This document shows positions 51,001 to 63,000 of a DNA stretch of 64,000 nt, piece after piece. Within the stretch, counting starts at the first letter, position 1. Each line of letters starts with the position of its first letter. A program made the position numbers and the translations under genes. Origin of the DNA: Phycomyces blakesleeanus NRRL 1555(-) (taxonomy: Eukaryota > Mucoromycota > Mucoromycetes > Mucorales > Phycomycetaceae). Below the pieces are notes generated by a model. That model made no database searches. It worked only from the letters and a program-made list of their open reading frames with translations, and was not told the DNA's origin. The stretch covers positions 434,001-498,000 of the forward strand of contig NW_017265136.1 of the NCBI RefSeq assembly GCF_001638985.1. Reading direction: 5' to 3'.

Positions 51001-54000
51001 GTTGAAAAGATCGACACTAGCGTGACTGATGTTACAGAGACCTTCAAGACAATTGTTGAACACACTAAGCAGACCATCGAGGGAACATTGGAAACATCCG
51101 AAGCTACTATTCGTAAGCACCTGGAGACTGTTTCGGAATCTACTATCAAGCATGAGACCCATGAAACCGAAGATCACGAGGAAGATAGCACCAATATAAT
51201 CAAGGAGACATCCAAGAACGTTTTGGGATACCTCTCAGGTGTTACTGACCGTATCAAGGACAGCTTAAAGGATGGCAAGGAGCAGACCGAAAATGAAGTC
51301 AAGGCTAGCCATGAGGCAGTTGAAACCTTGTGCGAGGAGGCCAAGTCCAAGGTGCCCGTCGAAGAGCATGCTACAATTGACTCTATCAAGAACTCTGCCA
51401 AGGAGCGTCTCAATGAGATTCAGGTCATTGCTGTATCTCACAAAGATGACCACGACGTTGTTTCTGAGAAGCTTACTAAGGTTACTGAGGACACCAAGCA
51501 AGAAATTGAAGGTCATCATACTTCAAGCAAGACCGATACCGAGGAAAATACCAAGAAAGAAGAGGAGCATCATGCCAATGTTGCTGAGAAGGTTTTGGCT
51601 AGCTCTGCTGCCGTCGCCGTTGGTACTTCTGTGGCCGTTGAAATCGCCAAGAAGCTCAAGGCTAAAAAAGATAAAAAGAAAGCTGAAGCTACCAAGACTG
51701 CCGAGGAGAACACTGATGTTACTAAAGTCTCCGAGGATATTACTGAGGTTGTTAAGATTACTGAACACACCAAAGTCACCAATATCACCGAAGAACAGAT
51801 TGTTGTAGTCGAAGATGTCAAGGTTAAGTTCACCGCCTGGTTGACTCAGTTGACTACCACCATTACCAAACGTACTCAGGAAACTGAAGTTACCGACGAA
51901 GAAATCCGCGTTCTTGTTGAGAAGTCTCGCAAGGATTTCCAAAAGGTGATCAAGACCGCCAAGAAGAGCAAGTCTCTTCAGACCCACCAGAAGGAGACAC
52001 TTGTTTGGATTGAGCAGACTGCTATTGCCCAGACCACTCGTATCCAAGAAATTGTCGCCAAAAAGGAGAATATTGCTGTCCGACTTGATGCCTTGACTAC
52101 ATCTACTACTCAGGAGGTTAGCTTTGCTGTTGAGAAGTGCAAGTACCGACCAACTATTGGCCAGACAATTGGTGTCACTGTTCAAGAGATTCGTGAGAAG
52201 GAAACTGCTTTGATTGCCGTTAAGACTACTGTAACTGATATAATCGAGACCACAAAAGAAACCCTTACTACCTACTTTACTGAATTGACTGAGCGTGTCA
52301 AGGAGCGAGTCCAAGCCGGTGGTGAGAATGTCCGTGAGGATGTTGCCATATTAATCCAGGAGGCTCGTTCAGAGATTACCATCCAAACCTCTAAAGCTGA
52401 AGCTGAGGCTAAGAAGCAGTTAACTGTATGCGAAACCAAAACATATGGCTCTACTGTTTCTGTTTCCTCGCTCGTCAGCGTTGCTCTTCTTGAAATTAGC
52501 CGCGTGATTCGCCAGACCGAAAAAACTTTGACAAAGACTGTTGACCGTGTCGAAACATGTGTTGCTTTGGTTAGCGAAGATGATGATTCGTCTGCAGTTA
52601 TTGAGCAGCTCGATGCAATCAAAACTGAGACCAAGGTTGCAATTCATGAAGACATCGAGACTTCAAAGAAGCATAGCATCTCTACCGTAACTGAAACTAC
52701 TGAAACTACCAAGAAATATGTCTCCGTAGAGACTGTTCAGGATGTTCGTGTTGCTGTCAGTGCCTGGTTGCGTTCCTTGACAGAGAAGGTTTCAATCCGT
52801 GCAAAGATCGGTGGAGAGACCGCCGAAAAGGACATTCAGACCATTGTAGCCAAGGAGACTGCATTAATATACGGTACCCTCGAGGTATCACGAAGAAAGA
52901 TTAGCAAAACCGTAACTACTGAAGACGAAGAGACAGTTCGCACTACATGGAGCTCTATCAAGTCAATTGTTTCTCAGAGTGCAACTCAGATTAAGAAAAT
53001 TGGTATCAAGGCAGCCGAAAATGCTTCTGCAACGGGTGGATTGGAAATGATGAACACGTGTGTATCTACTCATGACGATAAGGTCAACAAGACCATTGAT
53101 CAATATGAATCCAAGGTTTCCGTCAAGGTTACAAAGACAGAGACTAAGAAGTGCGAAAAGGTAATGTATAGATTGAACAAATTTAATATACAATTATTAT
53201 ATATATTTACATTGCATTTATTTACAGAAGCCTCATACTGAGGCTAAGACCACTGAAACCTATGAAATCTCTCACTACGCTTGGGATACAAAGGCCACTA
53301 TTAACAATTGGTTCAAGAAGTTGATTCATGATATCTCTACCCGTGCCAAGAAGGGTGGTGATTCTTGCAATGAAGATATCGAAGTTATTTTTGTAAAAGC
53401 TACCAAGCAGATCACCGAGACTTTGACCATAATTAGCTCCCAGTCTACCCAGATCTTTAAGGATGAATCTACTGCTCGCCAATTCGAAGCTACCATCACT
53501 TGGACTCGTGGTATGGTGATTCAAGGTGCCAACCAAGTCAAGGCCGTTGGTCTTAACTCCGCTGCCGCTAAGTCTAAGACCGGTGGTGCTGAGCAAATGA
53601 AACCTTTGGTCAATGCCATCGAGACTCAAATTAACGTCGAATTACGTCGCTATAAGCTGGAGACCCGTGCTACAAAGCTCAAGGAGAGCAAGAACCTAAT
53701 TTTCTCCGGAAGAAAGGCTACTCATCAGCGTAAAGAGCACAACGAAAAGGCACAGAAGCACGTTTCCGAGCTTATTGAAGAGTCTCAAATTGTTATTGTT
53801 GGCTGGTTGGGCCATTTGATTCAACAGGTCACAGAGCGCCGCCAACAGGGTGGCGAAAATGTTGAATCAGATATCAAGGAGTTGATTACAGAAGGCCGTC
53901 ACCAGCTCACCGAGACAATCACTCGTACTCAGTCAACTATTCTTTCCAAGGTTACCTCAAACTCTGAGTACACCAAGGATGAGACTTTCGTCCAGATCCA

Positions 54001-57000
54001 GGAACGTATTCAGAAGAGCTTCCGTGTTGTTGAGACCACCATTTCCACTAAAGTGACTGAAGTTCAAGATATTGCCATCTATAGCACTGAAGAGGAGACT
54101 AAAGAAAAACTCTCGGCTTTGCTGCACAGCACCGAGACAGAGGTCATTCATGTTTTGGGCGAGTCTCGTAAGGAGTCCATTGAGATCCTTGAAACCGAGA
54201 CTGCTCAGTCTACAGCTGCTGTTAGCATTGTTGACACCGTTGACCACGTCAAGAAGACTATTACCACCTGGTACCTTCGTTTGACTATCTCTATTGCCGA
54301 GGTCTCCGAGAGCAATGTCGAAGATAAAGAAGCAAAGATAACTGCTCTCGTCGAAGAAGCTAACACTGAGATCACTCGTATCATTTCTGAGGCTAAAGAA
54401 AAGATTATTGTAGACTCGACAGTAACAAACCATAGCGAGGATGTCATCGCTGCTCTTACCAAGGTCCAGACTTCCGTCACAGTTCAAGTCGAGAAGATCA
54501 AGAAGGTCGGAATTGAGTCCACTACTTTCGAGGAAGCCAAAACCAGCCTCACTCGTTTGGTAACCAAGTCTCAAGAGAAGATTGATAATGTCCTTAGCAA
54601 AACAAGTGCTGCCGTATTGGGTTCAACTGCTGGTGTTATTGTCGGCGGATCCCATATTGTTCATGAAGAGGGTAAATTGGTTGTCGATGTCCATGAAAAT
54701 GCCGACATCTTCTCTGAATGGTTTGAGCATGTTACCGTCACCCTTCGCGAAACTGTTGAACAAGGGGGTGACAACGTAAACGAGAATGTCGAGAAGGTTT
54801 CAAAGGAAGCAGAACAGGAGATTACTGGGATAATCACCTCAGCTCGCACCGACTTCTATAAGACTTTAACTGAAGCTCACTTGGATGAAGTCTCGCTCAA
54901 GCATGCCCGCGAATATTACGAGACCAGCTTGGAAACCGTCAAGATTTCTGTGACCAAGAACATTGTTGAAGCCAAACGTATTGCTATCAATGCCCATGCC
55001 ACCGGTCAAGTCCACAATCTTGAGGAGAAGTTGAACCATCTTATCGAGGTCTCCAAAACCAAAATCAAGACTGAACTGGGACAAAATGTCGTAGTTAGCG
55101 AGACTCAGAAGAAAGATTCTCGTGATAACACTACTCAGATTGTTGTTCATCAAGAAGAAGATATCGAGGTGATCGGTTCCGAAGATGTCATTGTTGGCCA
55201 GAATGAGAGAATCGAGACTGCAGAAAAAACTACAGAGACCAAGAGTAAGTAAAATAGAGCTTAATATATATTTGATACTTACCATGCACTTACAGTAACT
55301 GAAGAGTCTACTGAGATCGAAAAGACAGTAAAGGAAACACAGGATACCAAAGCCTTTGTTTCCGGATGGTTGTCCACTCTCGTAACCAAGGTTACACAGC
55401 GTGTACAGCAAGGTGGTAGTAACGTCAAAGAAGATACTGCTGTAATTATTAAGGAAGCTGAGGCTGAAGCCGTCAAGGTTATCGAGACTACAACAGCCAA
55501 TGTCACAACAACTACCGATACAAAGGAGTCAGTCGAGACCAAGAAGAATTTGTTAGAATCATTGAACGAAGTGAAGAAGGCTGTTACTACCCACGCTAAT
55601 GCTCTTGTCACCGTTGTCGAGGACATCACATCTTCAACAGACTCTACTACAGAACAGGTTGACCTTATTGAGAAGGCCTCTGAGACTAGCCACCAGGAGG
55701 TAATCGAGAAGCTTACAATTCTCCAAACTTCAACCACTAAGCTCTCCGAATCCGACAAAAAGACAAAGACCGCAACTGGCGCCTTTATCGCTGTTGAAAC
55801 CGAAAAGCTTGAGACTGATAAAGTTAATACTGACAAGTCATTCTTTGACAATCTGACCGTTGAGAACGCCATTGCTGGAGCATTGGCTGTTGGTACCACA
55901 ACTGCAGCTGCTATTGGTATCTCCAAGCACCACGACAACAAAAAGGACACCAAGCTTTCAAACAATAAGCAGACCGTAACTACTTATAATACAGCTGAAA
56001 ATGTTATTGAAAGTACTAGAACCGAGATCACCAAATGGTTTAACTCATTGACCACTCAAGTTATCGCCACCTCTGAATCAAAGAAAACCGAGGAAGTTAC
56101 TGTCACGGTCGAAAGCTACCGCAAGGAACTGACAGTAATTGTTGAGAAAGCAAGAACCGAAGGTGTAAATCATTGTACAACAACCAAGGAGCGTGAAGAG
56201 TACCTTGCTCAATTGACTGTAATTGAGTCTTTCGCAACCACTCAGACAGTTCAGATTGAACAAGTAGCAATTAACGCTATTAACACTGAAACGGATGTCA
56301 AGACTGAGCTTGAAACTGTAGTAAAGACAAGCACAAAAAAGATTGACGAATGTTTCGAGCAGCTCAAGTCCCTGATTACAATTACAACCGTTGCTCAAAC
56401 TCAAGTAATTGCCGAAAAGACCAAGAAGGCTGCATCCGCCGTCGAAGCTAAGCGCGTGGCCGCTACTGGCTGGTTCTCTAGACTCACTGAGACCATCAAC
56501 TCTCGTATCCAGGAGGGAGGTGACAATGTCAAGGAGGATATTGCCAAGATCACCGAGAAGGCTGAGGAGGAGATCAGCACCGTATTGAAGGAGGAAGACG
56601 AGGAAGACGACGAGACCATCAAGGGATCCGTTGGAACTGCTCTTGTTTCCATCAAGGATTCAATTGCTGCCCAGTTGACCCAAGTCAAGAACGTCATTAC
56701 CGAGACCACTGATACTTCTGCTCTCCAAGAGAAGTTCACCAAGGTTTCCGAGAAGACCAAGCAGGAGATTGATACTACTTTTACTACTGTCACCGACAAG
56801 GTTCAGAATGATGGTAAATAATTAACACTACACACATTTATAATTTTAATTATACACTTTCTGACGTTCAAATTAATAGTTAAACGCACAGAAAGCGCCA
56901 AGGTTACTGTAGAGTCAGAAAAGACTGAGACTGTCGACTCTAGCGTAGTAGATACCACTGAAAAGGCCACTGAGACTGTCCAAAGCTGGTATAGCAACTT

Positions 57001-60000
57001 AAAGACCAAACTTTCTACACTTGTTGACCGTGATAGTGAGGAAGCAAAGGTTGAGGCCGAAGTTATTATTGCAGAGGCCGAGACTGAGTTGAAAGAGAAG
57101 ATGGACGTTCTTAAGGAGACTTCAAAAAATAATACGAAAACTGAATCCACAGAACATATCGATTCTTATTTCGGTCAGCTTACTAATAGTGTCAAGAACC
57201 AACTGACGGCTGTCAAGACAGCTGTTTCTGAAAATGCGTTCCAAGACAAGACTACTCTTGAGCAATCCTTAACCAAGTCTGAAAACAAGTTGCACGAAGA
57301 TATTGCTTCCCACACTGAAGAAGTAAAGGCTGAATCTAAGAAGCATAGTATTGGCAAGACAATTGGAAGAGCTATTTTGGGATCAACCGTCGTTGCCAGC
57401 GTAACCGCCGCTGCTGTCAAAAACAAGAATGATCTTGAAGTTTCTGAGGCAAAGGATACACTTGTAACTTATGAAACTGCTGAAACAGTTATCGAGAAGA
57501 CTAGAACTGAGATCACCAAGCGTTTCTCTACAATGACTACCCAGGTTATCACTACTTCCCAGACCAAGAAAACGGAGGAGATTACCGTCGTTACTGAGAG
57601 CTACAGACAGGAGCTCATAGTCATTATCGAGCAGGCCAGAACTGAAGGTGTCAAGCATTGCACAACTACAAAAGATCGTGAAGAATACCTCGCCCAGTTG
57701 ACCATAATTGAGCAGACCGCATCTACCCAGACTGTAGAAGTTGAGCACGTTGCCATTCAAGCTATTGAAAACGATACTGATGTTAAGAGCCAACTTGAGA
57801 CATTGACTGAATCGGCCACACAGAAGATTAATGATCACTTCAAGGAGCTTAAGGACCGGGTTAAATTTACTTCTGTTGTTCATGCCGAGGTTATTGCCGA
57901 AAAGACAAAGAAGGCTGCATCCGCTGTCGAAGCCAAGCGTGTGGCTGCTACTGGCTGGTTCTCCAGACTCACTGAGACCATCAACTCTCGTATCCAGGAG
58001 GGAGGTGACAATGTCAAGGAGGATATTGCCAAGATCACCGAGAAGGCTGAGGAGGAGATCAGCACCGTATTGAAGGAGGAAGACGAGGAAGACGACGAGA
58101 CCATCAAGGGATCCGTTGGAACTGCTCTTGTTTCCATCAAGGATTCAATTGCTGCCCAGTTGACCCAAGTCAAGAACGTCATTACCGAGACCACTGATAC
58201 TTCTGCTCTCCAAGAGAAGTTCACCGAAGTCACTGAAAAGTCGAAAAAGGATATCGAAGATACCTTCACAACTGTTACTGACAAGGTCAAGAAAGAAGGT
58301 AATGATGTTTAACCTTTTTGTTAAGGTTCCCCACTAATACTTTCTAAATCATTTCTTAGTAAATCGCACGGAAAAAGACAAGGTTACAATTCAAGTAGAT
58401 GACAGCACTGTTGTCGACTCAAGTGTTGTAGACACAACCAAGAAAGCTACTGAGACTGTTCAAAGCTGGTATAGCAACTTGAAGACCAAACTTTCTACAC
58501 TTGTTGACCATGATAGTGATGAGGCAAAGGTCGAAGCTGCTGTTATTATCGCTGATGCCCAAGTGGAATTAAAGGAAAAGATGGATGTTCTTAAGGAGAC
58601 TTCGAAGAGTAACACAACAACTGGATCCACCCAACATATCGACTCGTACTTTGGAAAGCTTACTGAGAGTGTCGACAATCAATTAAACGCCGTAAAGTCT
58701 GCCGTTGAAAAGAACGCCCTTCAAGACAAAACCACCCTCGAGGAGTCCTTAACAAATACTGAAACTAAGCTGCACGATGTTATTGCTTCTCACACTGAGG
58801 AAGTAAAGACTGAATCAAAGAAGCGTTCTATTGGTGAAACAATTGGCAAGGCTGTCTTTGGATCAGTTGCTGTCGTTGCTGGGACGGTGGGCTTGACGAA
58901 GTTGAGCCAAAACAAGCAGGAATCCAATTCTGACGAAATCGTAGTTTTCGAAACTACCGAGACAGTTATTGAGCGTACAAGAACAGAAATCACTCAGTGG
59001 TTTACTACCATGACTACACAAGTCATAACCACATCTGAGACTAAAAAGACTGAGGAAGTTACAGTTGTTGTCGAAAACTATCGCAAGGAACTTAACGTCA
59101 TTGTTGAAAAGGCTAGAAAAGAAGGCGTCAAACACTGTAACACCAAAAAAGAGCGTGAAGAATACCTTTCACAGCTTACTGTTATCGAGTCTGTCGCTTC
59201 TTCCCAGACGGTCCAGGTGGAACACGTTGTAATCGAGGCTATCCAATCCAATTCCGATGTCAAGACAAAGATTGAGGAATTAGTTAAATCGAGCACCCAA
59301 AAGATTAACAGCGGATTTGAAGAATTTAAATCCCGTATTACCTTCTCTTCAGTTGTTCACGCCGAAGAAGTCGTAGAGAAGACCAAGAAAGCTGCATCCG
59401 CTGTCGAAGCTAAGCGTGTCGCTGCTACTGGCTGGTTCTCCAGACTCACTGAGACCATCAACTCTCGTATCCAGGAGGGAGGTGACAATGTCAAGGAGGA
59501 CATTACCAAGATCACCGAGAAGGCTGAAGAGGAGATCAGCACTGTTCTGAAGGAGGAAGACGAGGAGGACGACGAGACCATCAAGGGATCCGTTGGAATT
59601 GCTCTTGTTTCCATCAAGGATTCAATTTCTGCCCAGTTGACCCAAGTCAAGAACGTAATTACCGAGACCACTGATACTTCTGAACTCCAAGAGAAGTTCA
59701 CTCAGGTTTCTGAGAAGTCAAAGCAGGAAATTGACACTACCTTTACTTCTGTCACGGACAAGGTTCAAACTGATGGTAATTATTTGGAACCCCCTATGTG
59801 GAGCTGAAATGTATTAACACTTCTGAATTGTAGTTAAGAGAACAGAGAAAGATAAGTATACCGTTAAGGCTGTCGAAAATTCTGTCGTTGATACCACCAA
59901 GGAAGCAAATGAGACTATCAAATCTTGGTACAAAACACTGACCTCAAAGCTATCTGATCTTGCTGGAAATGACTCAGAAGAGTCGAAGGCTGAGGCTGAA

Positions 60001-63000
60001 GTCATCATTGCTGAGGCTGAATTAGAGCTCAAGGAAAAGATTAACTCACTTAAAGAGGAAACCAAGACCAGTTCCAAAACAGAAAATACTGAACACATCG
60101 ATTCCTACTTCACCCAAATTACAAACAGTGCCAAAAACCAGTTGACCGCTGTCAAGACTGCCGTAGCTGATAACGTACTCCAAAACAAATCTACTTTCGA
60201 AGAGTCTGTCAAGAAGAATGAGATTAAGTTGGATGAAGACATTACTACTCACAGCGAAGTCGTCAAGTCTGAAGCAAAGAAACACAGCATCTCCGAGACT
60301 CTAGGAAAGGTTTTATTGGGCTCCACTATTGTTGCTGGTGGCGTACTTGGCGCCGTGACTTTGAACAAGAAGCACGAACAGAAGAAGGCAGCTGAAATTA
60401 AGAAGCAAAAAGAGACAGAGGTTAAAGAAGTTGTCACATTTGAGACCACCGAGACTGTCATCGAGAACACAAGAACAGAAATCACCAAGTGGTTCTCCAC
60501 TATGACAACTCAAGTTGTAACCAAATCGGAGACCAAGAAAACCGAAGAAGTTACCGTTGTCGTGAAGAACTACCGCAATGAATTGACCGTTATCGTTGAA
60601 CGTGCACGAAAGGAGGGTGTCAAGCACTGTACTTCTAAGAAAGAGCGTAAGCAGTACCTCGAGCAATTAGTCATCATTGAGCGTCTTGCTGCTACTCAGA
60701 CTACCGAAGTTGAGAAGGTTGCAATTCAGGCAATTGAAGAAGATACCGACGTTAAGTCTAAGATCGAAACCCTTGTCAAGAGCACAACTGAAAAGATCAA
60801 CGAACGTTTCGATGAGCTCAAATCGAAAGTTACCTTCTCTTCAGTTGTTCACGCCGAAGAAGTCGTAGAGAAGACCAAGAAAGCTGCATCAGCAGTCGAA
60901 GCTAAGCGCGTAGCTGCTACTGGCTGGTTCTCTAGACTCACTGAGACCATCAACTCTCGTATCCAGGAGGGAGGTGACAATGTCAAGGAGGATATTGCCA
61001 AGATCACCGAGAAGGCTGAAGAGGAGATCAGCACCGTATTGAAGGAGGAAGACGAGGAGGACGACGAGACCATCAAGGGATCCGTTGGAACTGCTCTTGT
61101 TTCTATCAAGGATTCAATTGCTGCCCAGTTGACCCAAGTCAAGAACGTAATTACCGAGACCACTGACACTTCTGCTCTCCAAGAGAAGTTCACCAAGGTT
61201 TCCGAGAAGACCAAGCAGGAGATTGATACCACCTTTACTACTGTCACCGACAAGGTTCAGAATGATGGTAAATATTAATTTTTTTTTAGTGTATATAGTT
61301 TACTGATGTTTCTGTTTTATAGTCAAGCGAACCGAGAAGGAGAAGTTCACTGTCCAGGCTGTCGAGACCTCAGTTGCCGACACTACCAAGGAAGCTACCG
61401 AAACTGTCCAGGGATGGTATAGCAACCTCACTACCAAGCTGTCCACTCTTGTTGGCAACGACTCTGAAGAAGCCAAGGCCGAGGCCCAAGTTATTATCGC
61501 TGAAGCTGAGACTGAATTGAAGGAGAAGATCGATGTCCTTAAGAAGACTTCCAAGACTGAGTCGAAGACCGAGTCCAACGAGCATTTGGATTCTTACTTC
61601 AGCAAGATCACCGACACTGTCAAGAACCAATTGACTGCTGTCAAGACTGCTGTTTCTGAGAATGCCTTCCAGGACAAGACCACTTTTGAAGAGTCTATCA
61701 AGAAGACCGAGACCAAGTTGCAAGAGGATATTACTACTGAGTCCGAAGTTGTCAAGACCGAGGCCAAGACCAGTATTGGTCAGACCCTTAGCCGTGCCAT
61801 TTTCGGCTCTGCCGCTGCAGTTGCAGGTGCCGTTGGATTGTCTAAACTGACCAAGGACAAGGAAACTATCCAGACTGAGGAAGTTGTGACTTTCGAGACA
61901 ACCGAGACAGTAATCGAAAACACGAGAACTGAGCTTACAAAGTGGTTCACTACAATGACTACCCAAGTCATCACTAAGTCCGAGACAAAAAAGACTGAGG
62001 AAGTTACAATTGTTGTTGAGAAATACCGTAAACAATTAACAACTATCGTTGAGCGCGCCAGAATTGATGGTGTTAAGCACTGTAGCACAAAGCATGAGCG
62101 TGAAGTCTATCTTTCCCAGTTGACTGTCATTGAATCGATTGCATCCACTCAAACAGTCCAAGTCGAACAAGTTGTGATTAAAGCGATTGAAGATGACGTT
62201 GACGTAAAAACTCAATTAGTGACATTGATTGAAACTAGCAAGAATGCAATTAACGAAGGATTCGAAAGTATTAAATCACAAGTCAAGTTCACCTCTGTTG
62301 CTCATGCCGAAGAAGTCGTAGAGAAGACCAAGAAAGCTGCATCCGCTGTTGAAGCTAAGCGCGTAGCTGCTACTGGTTGGTTCTCCAGACTCACTGAGAC
62401 CATCAACTCTCGTATCCAGGAGGGAGGTGACAATGTCAAGGAGGATATTGCCAAGATCACCGAGAAGGCTGAGGAGGAGATCAGCACCGTATTGAAGGAG
62501 GAAGATGAGGAGGACGACGAGACTGTCAAGGGATCCGTTGGAACTGCTCTTGTTTCTATCAAGGATTCAATTGCTGCCCAGCTGACCCAAGTCAAGAACG
62601 TAATTACCGAGACCACTGATACTTCTGCTCTCCAAGAGAAGTTCACCAAGGTTTCCGAGAAGACCAAGCAGGAGATTGATACCACCTTTACTACTGTCAC
62701 CGACAAGGTTCAGAATGATGGTAAATATTAATTTTTTTTTAGTGTATATAGTTTACTGATGTTTCTGTTTTATAGTCAAGCGAACCGAGAAGGAGAAGTT
62801 CACTGTCCAGGCTGTCGAGACCTCAGTTGCCGACACTACCAAGGAAGCTACCGAAACTGTCCAGGGATGGTATAGCAACCTCACTACCAAGCTGTCCACT
62901 CTTGTTGGCAACGACTCTGAAGAAGCCAAGGCCGAGGCCCAAGTTATTATCGCTGAAGCTGAGACTGAATTGAAGGAGAAGATCGATGTCCTTAAGAAGA

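Noticed and set aside
60677..60868. Identical 63-codon + strand frames at 60677-60868 and 63619-63810
   Set aside because: They are out-of-frame shadows of module b, useful only as evidence that the two units share a converted block.
60849..61253. Recurrent ~134-codon minus-strand frames in every copy of module c
   Set aside because: They are antisense shadows of a codon-biased, repeated coding exon and recur only because the exon does.
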